16,978 bases of DNA from an uncultured Clostridiaceae bacterium (GTDB lineage Bacteria > Bacillota > Clostridia > TANB77 > CAG-508), in NCBI GenBank assembly GCA_958417695.1, contig CATZDQ010000010.1:1-16978 (forward strand), given 5' to 3'. The notes below the pieces were generated by a model. That model ran no database searches. It was not told the origin of the DNA and saw only the letters and a list, made by a program, of their open reading frames with translations. The position numbers were made by a program, and so were the translations under genes. Positions 1-6,618 of this stretch are shown here, in pieces. How positions within the stretch are numbered: position 1 is the first letter of the stretch; every line of letters starts with the position of its first letter.

Positions 1-88
1 TTTACTACCGCTTTTGGTTTCTTCAAAGGTTTATTGTTTACTTTTCAATGTACTTCTTGGTTACACATTTGACTGTGTAACGTTTTGT
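1..88 (-). other. probable leader of an rRNA operon leaving the window
   Basis: The stretch carries no gene. It lies directly downstream of a perfect minus-strand promoter and would be the start of its transcript. On the minus strand it has a 5' hairpin and then a segment containing ACATTGAAAAGTAAACAAT, which resembles the TTTGAAAACTAAACAA-type motif common in leaders and spacers of Firmicute rRNA operons. The exact-consensus promoter, the tandem second promoter and the A-tracts upstream all fit an rrn operon. The 16S gene itself is not in the window, so this is an inference. A tRNA cluster or another highly expressed gene is the alternative. Confidence 0.5.
60..81 (-). repeat. inverted repeat at the predicted transcript 5' end
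   Basis: Arms GTTACACA (60-67) and TGTGTAAC (74-81) pair perfectly over 8 bp around a 6-nt loop. The transcript from the promoter at 89-117 should start near base 82, so the hairpin would be the first structure in the RNA. It could stabilise the 5' end or be a DNA operator overlapping the start site. The sequence alone does not decide between these. Confidence 0.55.
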
Positions 89-117
89 ATTATAGTACTT
101 TTTCAAACTGTTGTCAA
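89..117 (-). promoter_or_regulatory. perfect sigma-A promoter (second of a tandem pair)
   Basis: On the minus strand TTGACA (117-112) and TATAAT (94-89) are separated by exactly 17 nt, an exact match to the housekeeping consensus. The DNA just upstream of the -35 (about 118-160) is a run of A-tracts, as in UP elements of strong ribosomal promoters. Transcription would start near base 82 and leave the window to the left. Confidence 0.88.
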
Positions 118-274
118 CACTTTTTTTAAAACTTTTTTAAAATATTTTTCAAGGGTTTTAAAGGGCAAAATAATAAACTAGTAATGTCGCTTTTTATTCA
201 TCTTTTTGTATCCGTTTCTTACTAATTTATATATTTCATATATATGTTTTTCATCAGTTATTTAGTACTTAATT

Positions 275-303
275 ATAATAACATATAGAAATTATAAAGT
301 CAA
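275..303 (-). promoter_or_regulatory. upstream tandem sigma-A promoter
   Basis: On the minus strand TTGACT (303-298), a 17-nt spacer and TATTAT (280-275) each match the consensus hexamers at five of six positions. It lies about 186 bp upstream of the perfect promoter and points the same way. Tandem promoters of this kind are usual before rRNA operons. Nothing else was recognised between 118 and 386. Confidence 0.55.
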
Positions 304-386
304 TAGCTTTTTTAAAAAATTTGTCGATTTTTTAATGGCTTTTGTTTTTCCTTACGTCATGTATTTATATTACCATAAACAAAAGG

Positions 387-451
387 AAAAAGCAAGCTTT
401 TCTTAATAGAAATTTTTGCCAATTCCTTCTATTATAAATAGCCTGCTTTTT
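387..451 (-). terminator. branched hairpin terminator after the DUF308 gene
   Basis: On the minus strand an outer stem pairs 440-451 with 387-398 (12 bp, one G-U pair). Its 3' arm ends in a run of five T. The interior contains a second stem of 7 bp (405-411 with 427-433). The structure overlaps the DUF308 stop codon and would stop transcription before the tandem promoters. The branched shape and long loop make it less typical than a simple hairpin. Confidence 0.55.
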
Positions 452-995
452 AAAACATATTCTTTGTATTTTGTAAGAACAAAATATTCTCTGCTAAGTC
501 TATAATGGCGTATACCAGGATAGCCACACCAATTGTAAAGATAATTGCACCAGAATTTGCAATTATATAAATACCACAGATTAACATAGCCATTGCTAAA
601 ACTAAACTGCATATCCATAATCTAGATTCTAAGTTTCTTAGCTTTATAGCAGAGCTTCCTCTAACTAAAGCACTATAGATAATCCATATACCAATGATAA
701 TTCTAAAAATATTTAAGATAGTTCCACTATAGACAATCGTTATAATTCCTATAATAATTGCCATGACACCATATACTAAATGGTAGTTAAATAAATCATT
801 CTTTCCTTTAGATTGTACATAATTGACTATTTTTAAAGCCCCAATCACACAGAAGATACCACCTAATATATAAGAGATAACCACTAAGGTTTCTTCTGGT
901 TTCCACATTAGTACAATACCAATAACGATAAATATTAAAGATTCTATAATATTGACGTAACCTGTCTTTTTTAAAAGTGTTTGTAGATAGTTCAT
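450..995 (-). CDS. DUF308 (HdeD-like) integral membrane protein
   Basis: This 181-residue protein is almost entirely hydrophobic, with about six predicted membrane segments, roughly at residues 15-33, 38-57, 72-90, 93-111, 127-145 and 150-170. The pattern of paired helices separated by short polar turns fits the DUF308/HdeD family, which is named after an E. coli acid-resistance membrane protein. The biochemical role in Firmicutes is not established. The ATG is preceded by a strong AAAGGAGG ribosome site, and a near-consensus sigma-A promoter lies just upstream, so the gene is probably transcribed on its own. It follows ylmC by 82 bp and ends in a hairpin overlapping its stop codon. The family call rests on overall composition and topology rather than on a catalytic motif. 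Confidence 0.8.
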   Translation of the reverse strand: MNYLQTLLKKTGYVNIIESLIFIVIGIVLMWKPEETLVVISYILGGIFCVIGALKIVNYVQSKGKNDLFNYHLVYGVMAIIIGIITIVYSGTILNIFRIIIGIWIIYSALVRGSSAIKLRNLESRLWICSLVLAMAMLICGIYIIANSGAIIFTIGVAILVYAIIDLAENILFLQNTKNMF

Positions 996-1018
996 TTTTA
1001 TACCTCCTTTTTTTCTAC

Positions 1019-1047
1019 ATTTTATTGCTTCTTTTATAGAATGTCAA
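1019..1047 (-). promoter_or_regulatory. sigma-A promoter of the DUF308 gene
   Basis: On the minus strand TTGACA (1047-1042), a 17-nt spacer and TAAAAT (1024-1019) match the consensus at six and five of six positions. It lies between ylmC and the DUF308 gene. Transcription would start about 15-20 nt before the ribosome binding site. Confidence 0.8.
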
Positions 1048-1077
1048 TTGCTATTTTCTTATTTCTTTCTTAATTTC

Positions 1078-1311
1078 TTAAATTTCGACTAAAATTACGT
1101 CATCTCCAATGCATTTAATATTTTGCCAGGGAATCACAATATCATTACTACTAGAAAATACACTTAATAATTTATTGCTTCCTGGTACAATAATAGAAGT
1201 AATACTACCTGTTTCTAAATCTGCACAAACATCTTGTACAAAACCTAATCTTCTACCATCTTTTACATTAATTACTTCTTTATGTTTAAAATCTAACCCT
1301 TTTTGTCCCAT
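1078..1311 (-). CDS. ylmC: YlmC/YmxH-family PRC-barrel protein
   Basis: This 77-residue protein is a single PRC-barrel-like domain. It contains VINVKDGRRLGFVQDV near the start, ETGSITSIIVPG in the middle, and VIPWQNIKCIGDDVILVE at the end. That last stretch is nearly identical to the VIPWQNI..IG.DVILV ending of Bacillus YlmC. The gene also follows sigG in B. subtilis, so position supports the call. The family is tied to sporulating Firmicutes, but its molecular function is unclear. The ATG has a strong GAGGAGGG site 4-5 nt upstream. A terminator separates it from sigG. A TATAAT hexamer lies at 1342-1347 on the minus strand, but I see no convincing -35 partner. Confidence 0.9.
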   Translation of the reverse strand: MGQKGLDFKHKEVINVKDGRRLGFVQDVCADLETGSITSIIVPGSNKLLSVFSSSNDIVIPWQNIKCIGDDVILVEI

Positions 1312-1353
1312 GATTCCCTCCTCTTGTAATTCTTTTCTACTATTATATTAGTC

Positions 1354-1387
1354 AAAAAAGAAAAGTTGCTTATTTACTTGCAACTTT
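1354..1387 (-). terminator. intrinsic terminator of sigG
   Basis: An 8-bp perfect stem (1362-1369 with 1380-1387, AAAGTTGC/GCAACTTT) with a 10-nt loop is followed on the minus strand by TTTTCTTTTTT. It lies a few bases after the sigG stop codon. Confidence 0.8.
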
Positions 1388-1392
1388 CCTTC

Positions 1393-2166
1393 TTATTTAT
1401 AGATTCTTTTAATATGTTCCATGGCGCTTTTTTCTAGCCTAGAAACTTGTGCTTGTGAAATGCCAATTTCATCTGCTACTTCTATTTGTGTTCTTCCCTC
1501 AAAAAATCGTTTATTTACAATCATCTTTTCTTTTTCATTTAGTTTCTTCATTGCTTCCACAATGGTGAGATTTTCTGCCCAAGACTCATCTGTGTTTTTA
1601 CTATCACTGACTTGGTCCATCACATATAAGTTTTCTGTGCCATCTCCATAAACAGGTTCTTGTAACGATATCGGTTCTTGAATAGCATCTAAGCTAAACA
1701 CAATTTCCTCTTTTTCTACGCCTAATTCCTTGGCAATTTCTTCTATGGTTGGTTCTTTCTGTGTTTCTTTTGTAATTCTTTCTTTAACACTCAGAGCCTT
1801 ATAAGCTAAATCTCTAATAGACCTGCTAACACGAATCGGATTGTTATCTCTTAAGTATCTTCTAATTTCACCGATAATCATTGGTACCGCATAGGTAGAA
1901 AATTGTACATTTTGTTCTAAATCAAAATTGTCCATTGCTTTAATTAATCCTATACACCCTACTTGAAATAAATCATCTACATTTTCTCCTCTTCCATAGA
2001 ATCGTTTAATGACACTTAATACTAATCTTAGATTTCCTTTTATAAATATATCTCTTGCTTCTTTATCTCCTTCTTTGATTCTTATGAACAAGGCTCTCTT
2101 CTCTTCTGAAGAAAGAATGGGAATTTTGGAGGTATCTACCCCACAGATTTCAACCTTGTTTGCCAT
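1393..2166 (-). CDS. sigG: RNA polymerase sporulation sigma factor SigG
   Basis: This 257-residue protein is the late forespore sigma factor, which directs RNA polymerase to genes for spore DNA protection and germination. The N-terminus KVEICGVDTSKIP is a signature of SigG. Region 2 follows (about 45-115) with GNLRLVLSVIKRF, VDDLFQVGCIGLIKAMDNFD and FSTYAVPMIIGEIRRYLRDN. Region 3 lies around residues 118-165. Region 4 (about 205-250) holds the helix-turn-helix EVADEIGISQAQVSRLE. Length matches the family. The ATG has an AAAGGAG site 6 nt upstream. A terminator after sigE and a sigma-F/G-like promoter at 2199-2227 indicate separate transcription, as in B. subtilis. The gene looks intact. Confidence 0.98.
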   Translation of the reverse strand: MANKVEICGVDTSKIPILSSEEKRALFIRIKEGDKEARDIFIKGNLRLVLSVIKRFYGRGENVDDLFQVGCIGLIKAMDNFDLEQNVQFSTYAVPMIIGEIRRYLRDNNPIRVSRSIRDLAYKALSVKERITKETQKEPTIEEIAKELGVEKEEIVFSLDAIQEPISLQEPVYGDGTENLYVMDQVSDSKNTDESWAENLTIVEAMKKLNEKEKMIVNKRFFEGRTQIEVADEIGISQAQVSRLEKSAMEHIKRIYK

Positions 2167-2198
2167 AAAAAACTCCTTTTTTCAATCTTGCTTATTAC

Positions 2199-2227
2199 AA
2201 GTATTTCCAAAAGGTCATTTTTTATAC
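2199..2227 (-). promoter_or_regulatory. sigma-F/sigma-G-type promoter of sigG
   Basis: On the minus strand GTATA (2227-2223) fits the forespore -35 consensus GYATA. After 14 nt, GGAAATACTT (2208-2199) matches GGNNANANTR at nine of ten positions. No consensus sigma-A pair is visible in the same gap. The position, 33 nt before the sigG start codon, fits the known control of spoIIIG by sigma-F and then by sigma-G itself. Confidence 0.7.
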
Positions 2228-2269
2228 AAGTTATCTACTAATTTTTTTATCTCCTAAAGAAACAGAGTT

Positions 2270-2298
2270 AGAAAAAGTAGAGATAGATTTCTCTACTT
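2270..2298 (-). terminator. intrinsic terminator at the end of sigE
   Basis: A 9-bp perfect stem (2275-2283 with 2290-2298, AAGTAGAGA/TCTCTACTT) with a 6-nt loop is followed by a T-rich tail on the minus strand. It overlaps the sigE stop codon by two bases and separates the spoIIGA-sigE unit from sigG. Confidence 0.75.
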
Positions 2299-3028
2299 AT
2301 CCTGTCTTACTCATAATTTCCTTTTTCATTTTACCAATAATCTTTTTTTCTAATCTAGAAATATAGCTCTGGGAAATTCCCAACATATCGGCTACTTCTT
2401 TTTGTGTCTTCTCATCTCCTCCTAAAAATCCAAAACGTAATTCCATAATGTTTCTTTCTCTGCTGTTAAGTTTTTCTATGGATGCTTTTAATAAAGCCTT
2501 ATCTACTTCATCTTCAATTCTTCTAGAAGTCACATCTGAGTCTGTTCCCAATATATCTGAAAGTAATAATTCATTGCCATCCCCGTCCTGATTTAGTGGT
2601 TCATCAATGGAAATTTCTCCTTTAATACGATTGCTTCTTCGTAAGTACATTAGAATTTCATTTTCAATACACCTAGAAGCATAGGTTGCTAATTTTATTT
2701 TCTTATCTGTGTTAAAAGTATTAATAGCTTTCATTAAGCCAATGGTTCCAATGGAAATTAAGTCTTCTAATCCTACACCTGTATTTTCAAATTTTTTAGC
2801 TATGTATACCACTAGTCTTAGATTTCTCTCCACTAGTGTTTGTCTGGTTTCTAGTTTTCCTTGCGAAAGTTCTGCAAGCAAAGTTTCTTCTTCCTCTTGT
2901 GTCAGTGGTGGAGGTAAAGTAGCACTTCCTCCTATGTAATAAATCGGTAAATCTTCTATGTCTTCACCATTTATAAATTTTGCATAAATAGTGTTAATAC
3001 TATTGACTAACATTTGCAGTATATTCAT
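2297..3028 (-). CDS. sigE: RNA polymerase sporulation sigma factor SigE precursor
   Basis: Pro-sigma-E is the first mother-cell sigma factor of sporulation. The 243-residue protein has a pro-sequence of about 28 residues ending just before YYIGGS, the conserved region where SpoIIGA cleaves pro-sigma-[10 protein letters not shown] follows. Region 2 holds [36 protein letters not shown] and [15 protein letters not shown]. Region 4 holds [33 protein letters not shown], quoted here as two joined blocks: [15 protein letters not shown] and [18 protein letters not shown]. An in-frame GTG lies 9 nt upstream at 3037 but forms part of the AAAGGAGTG ribosome site, so the ATG at 3028, 8 nt from GGAG, is the better start. 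The gene overlaps the 3' end of spoIIGA by 29 nt, implying coupled translation of protease and substrate. Confidence 0.97.
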   Translation of the reverse strand: MNILQMLVNSINTIYAKFINGEDIEDLPIYYIGGSATLPPPLTQEEEETLLAELSQGKLETRQTLVERNLRLVVYIAKKFENTGVGLEDLISIGTIGLMKAINTFNTDKKIKLATYASRCIENEILMYLRRSNRIKGEISIDEPLNQDGDGNELLLSDILGTDSDVTSRRIEDEVDKALLKASIEKLNSRERNIMELRFGFLGGDEKTQKEVADMLGISQSYISRLEKKIIGKMKKEIMSKTG

Positions 3029-3932
3029 TTTCTTCACTCCTTTCTAATATGTCTAAGCCTAGTAGAGCATGGTATTGGTTCTTTTTACTTAAAGTCTTAT
3101 CATAAATACCAATGATAACATTTTGTATGCTTTCCTCTTCTTCTAGAATTTCTACTTCTACTTTTTTAGCTTTAAAACCGAGTAATAAACCATTCTGTTT
3201 ACCAATAGAAGAAAAGGGTATGACTCTAAATTTGGATAAATACTCTACGCTGCCTTCTTCATATAATTCTTGTGGTACATCACCTCCTATAATGTGTTCT
3301 AAATTTTGTAATATTCTATATGGAATCATGTCATATAAAACGTCTTTTTCTACAACAATAACAGGTATCCTACTAATCGGGTCTTTTAACATATTACCTG
3401 TATCCATCATGGCAATGGTTTCTACTTGTTTATCTTGGAAATAGATTTTTAGCTTACAAAACATGTCTTTTCTAGTTAACTTCGATTTTACTAATCGAAA
3501 AGCTATGGTAATAACGGTAAAACCAACTATACCACCTAGAATAGCTATTTTAATAGGATAGGTACCTATATAAACACCATCTTTCATTAAAATATCTTGT
3601 GGTCTTACAAAATACAATAACGCAAAAGCGCACCCTCCAAATACAAAAGACGTTAAATAGAATAGTAGCAATTGTTTTCCTAAAGATTTAATATGTTTTG
3701 GTTGATAGGCAATATAAATCATCACAATAGAAAGAATGATTTTCATAATGGTACTTGCATACATCTGTAAAATTTGCATATACCCAATGATGGCATAAAT
3801 ACCACCTAATAAAGCAGAAAGAATCAATCGGATATGTTTCATTTTTATTTTTAGAACATAACCTGTTGCAAATAAAATAATATAATTCATGCATAAGTTT
3901 TCTATCAATACGACATCTAGATAAACTGTCAT
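3000..3932 (-). CDS. spoIIGA: pro-sigma-E processing aspartic protease SpoIIGA
   Basis: SpoIIGA sits in the sporulation septum and removes the SigE pro-sequence when signalled from the forespore by SpoIIR. This is established for B. subtilis. The 310-residue protein has an N-terminal half with about five hydrophobic segments (residues 8-27, 35-53, 62-76, 88-108 and 127-146). The C-terminal half is a soluble protease domain whose DTGN motif puts the catalytic aspartate at residue 177, followed by [15 protein letters not shown] later GLDIL stretch is also typical. The protein starts with [16 protein letters not shown], as in the family. The ATG follows a GAGGTGAGG site. It heads a two-gene unit with sigE. 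A Spo0A-box core lies about 210 bp upstream. Confidence 0.97.
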   Translation of the reverse strand: MTVYLDVVLIENLCMNYIILFATGYVLKIKMKHIRLILSALLGGIYAIIGYMQILQMYASTIMKIILSIVMIYIAYQPKHIKSLGKQLLLFYLTSFVFGGCAFALLYFVRPQDILMKDGVYIGTYPIKIAILGGIVGFTVITIAFRLVKSKLTRKDMFCKLKIYFQDKQVETIAMMDTGNMLKDPISRIPVIVVEKDVLYDMIPYRILQNLEHIIGGDVPQELYEEGSVEYLSKFRVIPFSSIGKQNGLLLGFKAKKVEVEILEEEESIQNVIIGIYDKTLSKKNQYHALLGLDILERSEENEYTANVSQ

Positions 3933-4363
3933 TTCCTCACCTCTAATGTTCTTTCCTATTTTACAACTAGTCTCATTCTTTTTGTGTCACTTTTTAGGCG
4001 CGAAAAAAAGAAATAATCTACAATATAATCGTATTTTTTTTCTTATTTGACGTATTTTCTTTCTTGTTACAGATTTATTATGCTTTTCAACATATTTTTT
4101 TCTATTTTCGTTTTTACAAATCAATAGTAGTATCACCAAAATTTTTGTCGAAATTTTACGATGAAAAAAACTAGCTATTCTAATTATTTTATGTTTTAAT
4201 AGATTGGAAAGATTTTTATTTCTTTTATTTTTAATCTTTTAATTTATATCTATTTTGTATTGTTTGCTCTAAAGCAATACTTTTTCACAAATTATGCTAT
4301 ATAGGGAAATGGAGGGATGCGCACTATTTTATACTTAATTTGAATAGAAAGGAACTGTTGTCT
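3933..4363. other. divergent intergenic region between spoIIGA and the rpn-like gene
   Basis: These 431 AT-rich bases separate the minus-strand spoIIGA from the plus-strand nuclease gene and contain no convincing gene. The clearest element is the Spo0A-box core at 4143-4152. A TATATT hexamer on the minus strand (4027-4022) could be a -10 for spoIIGA, but its -35 is not obvious. That could fit the unusual long spacing known for the B. subtilis spoIIG promoter. No clear promoter was recognised for the plus-strand gene. A weak inverted repeat near 4258-4279 (TATTG...CAATA) is probably chance. Confidence 0.6.
4143..4152. promoter_or_regulatory. Spo0A box
   Basis: TTTTGTCGAA contains the exact Spo0A core TGTCGAA, in plus-strand orientation (TTCGACAAAA on the minus strand). 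Spo0A~P activates the spoIIG operon in Bacillus and Clostridia, and this site lies in the spoIIGA upstream region. It is about 210 bp from the start codon and farther upstream than the TATATT candidate -10, so the true promoter may be nearer to it or a second site may exist. Confidence 0.6.
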
Positions 4364-5285
4364 ATGAAAAATCAAGTCCTATTAACACCAAAGACAGATA
4401 TTGTATTTCATGCACTCTTTCGTGAGGGTAATGAATCTATCACGAAGGCTATTATTTCGGATATCACCAAAGAAGAAATCCAAGAAATCGATTTAAAGCA
4501 AGACCGTTATCTATTACAAAAGTTTCCAGAAGAAAAATTAGGTATTTTAGATTTAAAAGCTAAATTCAATAATGGTATTCTCTGTAACATAGAAATCCAA
4601 TTGTTAGATAAAGCCAATATGATTGAAAGAATCTTATTTTATTGGAGTAAAATGTATACTTCTGAGTTAGCTAAAGGAGAAGATTATCAAAAACTTCCTA
4701 AGACCATTTGCATAGCTATTTTAGATTATGAATTAAAAGAGCTAAAACGGCTTAGAAAAGTTACATACACAGTGGGAAATTGAAGAAAAAGACGCTAAAT
4801 TAAAATTGACAGATAAATTAGAACTTCATATAATAGAAATACCTAAAGCAATGAAACAACTTCAAAAAGAACCGCAAAATCCAATTGCACAATGGATGTT
4901 GTTTTTGAGTGACCCTAATCAAAAGGAGGTAACTAAAATTATGGAAGAAAATAAAGCAATCAAGCAGGCTATGGGAAAACTAAAAGAATTAAGTGCAGAT
5001 GAAGAACTAAGAAGAGTAGCAGAATTAAGACAAAAAGCCATTCTGGATGAAAAGGCTATTAAAAGACGTGCCGAAGAACTTGGTAGAGAAGAAGGTCTTA
5101 AAGAAGGTATCCAAGAAGGTATCCAAGAAGGTATCCAAAAGGGTATCCAAGAAGGTTCTCAAAAAGAAAAAATAAATATTGCTAAGAAATTGTTATCGGA
5201 AAAGATGGATTTTGTTTTTGTTTCCAAAATGACAGAACTATCTCTAGAAGAAATTGAACAAATAGCTTCTTCTTTATCAGAATAA
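4364..5285 (+). pseudogene. frameshifted Rpn/PD-(D/E)XK nuclease family transposase-like gene
   Basis: This family (recombination-promoting nuclease/putative transposase, PF12784-type) has a PD-(D/E)XK nuclease core. With the upstream TTG at 4340 as residue 1, the core aspartate is D71 (GILDLKAKF) and E85/Q87 lie in NIEIQLLD. The preferred start is the ATG at 4364, 10 nt after AAAGGA. The frame ends early at a TGA at 4781. Homology resumes in the +1 frame from about 4758 with KLHTQWEIEEKDAKLKLTDK and runs to 5285, so one extra base lies near the A-run 4756-4759. Restored length is about 306 residues, usual for the family. The C-terminal part is charged and helical, with EGIQ repeats. It is the only plus-strand gene, inserted between ftsZ and spoIIGA. 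An assembly error could also explain the break. Confidence 0.85.
5106..5153 (+). repeat. four 12-bp tandem repeats inside the rpn-like gene
   Basis: The unit GGTATCCAAGAA is repeated four times in a row, the third copy reading GGTATCCAAAAG. A diverged fifth unit follows. It encodes GIQE/GIQK repeats. Such EGxxEG runs are common near the C-terminus of this family. Because the unit is a multiple of three, copy-number changes would keep the frame. Confidence 0.9.
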
Positions 5286-5324
5286 TCTTTCAAATTATGT
5301 AGTTTTCTACAAATGATAGAATTA

Positions 5325-5365
5325 TAGAAAAAACAGGGAATACAAAGTACTTCCTGTTTTTTCTA
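5325..5365. terminator. bidirectional terminator between convergent rpn-like gene and ftsZ
   Basis: A 13-bp perfect stem pairs 5325-5337 with 5353-5365 and can be extended by a G-U and an A-U pair around an 11-nt loop. The arms carry A6 on one side and T6 on the other, so each strand has a T-rich 3' arm. It lies about 40 bp past each stop codon of two converging genes and can serve both. Confidence 0.85.
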
Positions 5366-5406
5366 TGTCTATTTTTTCATCTTTTATAAGTTTCTGTTAT
5401 ATTTGT

Positions 5407-6522
5407 TTATTTCATTCCTTTATTCTTTCTTAAAAAAGATGGAATATCTAAGTCATTAGAAGAATTAGAGTTGTCTACTGGTGCTGGGATAGAATTAATT
5501 TTTTCTCCCCAAGCTTTATCTACAATGCTACTTACACTGTTTGCTGTTGTCTCAGACGTTTTTTCAAACCCGGTTGCAATAACTGTAATAACAATATCTT
5601 CATCTAAACTTTCATCAATAACTGCACCAAAGATAATATTAGCTTCTGGGTCTACACTTCTTTGTACTAACTCAGCTGCTGTATTTACTTCATGTAATCC
5701 TAAGTTTGGTCCACCAGTAATATTAATGATAACACCTCTTGCACCTTCGATAGAAGTTTCTAGCAATGGACTTTGTACCGCTTGTTTTGCTGCATCTTCT
5801 GCTCTATTTTCTCCTGATGCTCTACCAATACCCATATGTGCCATTCCTGTATTTAACATGATAGTTTTAACATCTGCAAAATCTAGGTTAACAAGTCCTG
5901 GGATAGCAATTAAATCAGAAATGCCTTGTACACCTTGTCTTAATACATCATCTGCCATTTTGAAAGCTTCTACAATAGAAGTTTTTCTATCAATGATTTG
6001 TAATAATTTATCGTTTGGTATGACCACTAAAGTATCTACTTTTCCTTTTAAACTTTCTACACCTCTATCTGCTTGTGATAGACGTTTCTTTCCTTCAAAT
6101 GTGAATGGTTTTGTTACAACACCAATGGTTAAGATTCCCATTTCTTTAGCGCATGCTGCTACGATAGGCGCTGCACCTGTTCCTGTTCCTCCACCCATTC
6201 CGGCAGTAACAAATACCATATCTGCTCCGCGTAATGCTTCTGCAATTTCAGATTTGCTTTCTTCTGCTGCTTGTGCTCCAATATCTGGATTTGCTCCTGC
6301 ACCTAAGCCTCTTGTGATTTTTTCTCCAATTTGTATTTTGGAAGCTGCTTTGGATAATAATAATGCTTGTCTATCGGTATTTACAGCAATAAATTCTACA
6401 CCTTTAATACCAGAATCCACCATTCTATTTACAGCATTATTTCCAGCACCTCCAACACCAATTACCTTTATGGTAGCGGTTCCATCTAACATAATGTTCT
6501 CATCTGCGCCATCTACTAACAT
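5407..6522 (-). CDS. ftsZ: cell division GTPase FtsZ
   Basis: FtsZ is the tubulin homologue that polymerises into the division ring at mid-cell and, during sporulation, near the pole. The 371-residue protein has the N-terminal nucleotide-binding start [17 protein letters not shown] (18-34), the tubulin signature [13 protein letters not shown] (110-122), and the T7 synergy loop NLDFADV (212-218), which completes the neighbouring subunit's GTPase site. A short linker leads to the C-terminal peptide [13 protein letters not shown], which binds FtsA and other partners. Length is typical. The ATG has an AAAAGGAGG site 9 nt upstream. It lies 96 bp after ftsA, in the usual order, and ends before a shared terminator. 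Nothing in it looks damaged. Confidence 0.99.
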   Translation of the reverse strand: MLVDGADENIMLDGTATIKVIGVGGAGNNAVNRMVDSGIKGVEFIAVNTDRQALLLSKAASKIQIGEKITRGLGAGANPDIGAQAAEESKSEIAEALRGADMVFVTAGMGGGTGTGAAPIVAACAKEMGILTIGVVTKPFTFEGKKRLSQADRGVESLKGKVDTLVVIPNDKLLQIIDRKTSIVEAFKMADDVLRQGVQGISDLIAIPGLVNLDFADVKTIMLNTGMAHMGIGRASGENRAEDAAKQAVQSPLLETSIEGARGVIINITGGPNLGLHEVNTAAELVQRSVDPEANIIFGAVIDESLDEDIVITVIATGFEKTSETTANSVSSIVDKAWGEKINSIPAPVDNSNSSNDLDIPSFLRKNKGMK

Positions 6523-6618
6523 ACTGAATTTCCTCCTTTTTATTTTAGAAGATTTTTCTCTTCTTTCCTTTTAAATTTATTTTTAAAATTAAAAACATAA
6601 GTTATATTTTCTAGCCTT

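Noticed and set aside
1342..1347. TATAAT on the minus strand before ylmC
   Set aside because: No acceptable -35 hexamer occurs at 16-18 nt; the nearby TTGACT is only two bases away, so a promoter was not annotated.
4258..4279. Inverted repeat TATTG/CAATA before the rpn-like gene
   Set aside because: Only 5 bp pair with an AT-rich interior, which is expected by chance in such DNA.
4318..4344. Eight-codon frame beginning ATGCGCACT after GGAGGG
   Set aside because: The ribosome-like site directly touches the ATG and the peptide is too short to support; no leader-peptide features are visible.
4750..4765. Programmed -1 ribosomal frameshift in the rpn-like gene
   Set aside because: The shift needed is +1 (or -2) and the A-run does not form a standard slippery heptamer, so mutation or sequence error is the simpler reading.
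5471..6574. Long plus-strand open frame of 367 codons opposite ftsZ
   Set aside because: It is the mirror of a highly conserved gene, has no family features or ribosome site, and arises from the codon bias of the minus-strand ftsZ.
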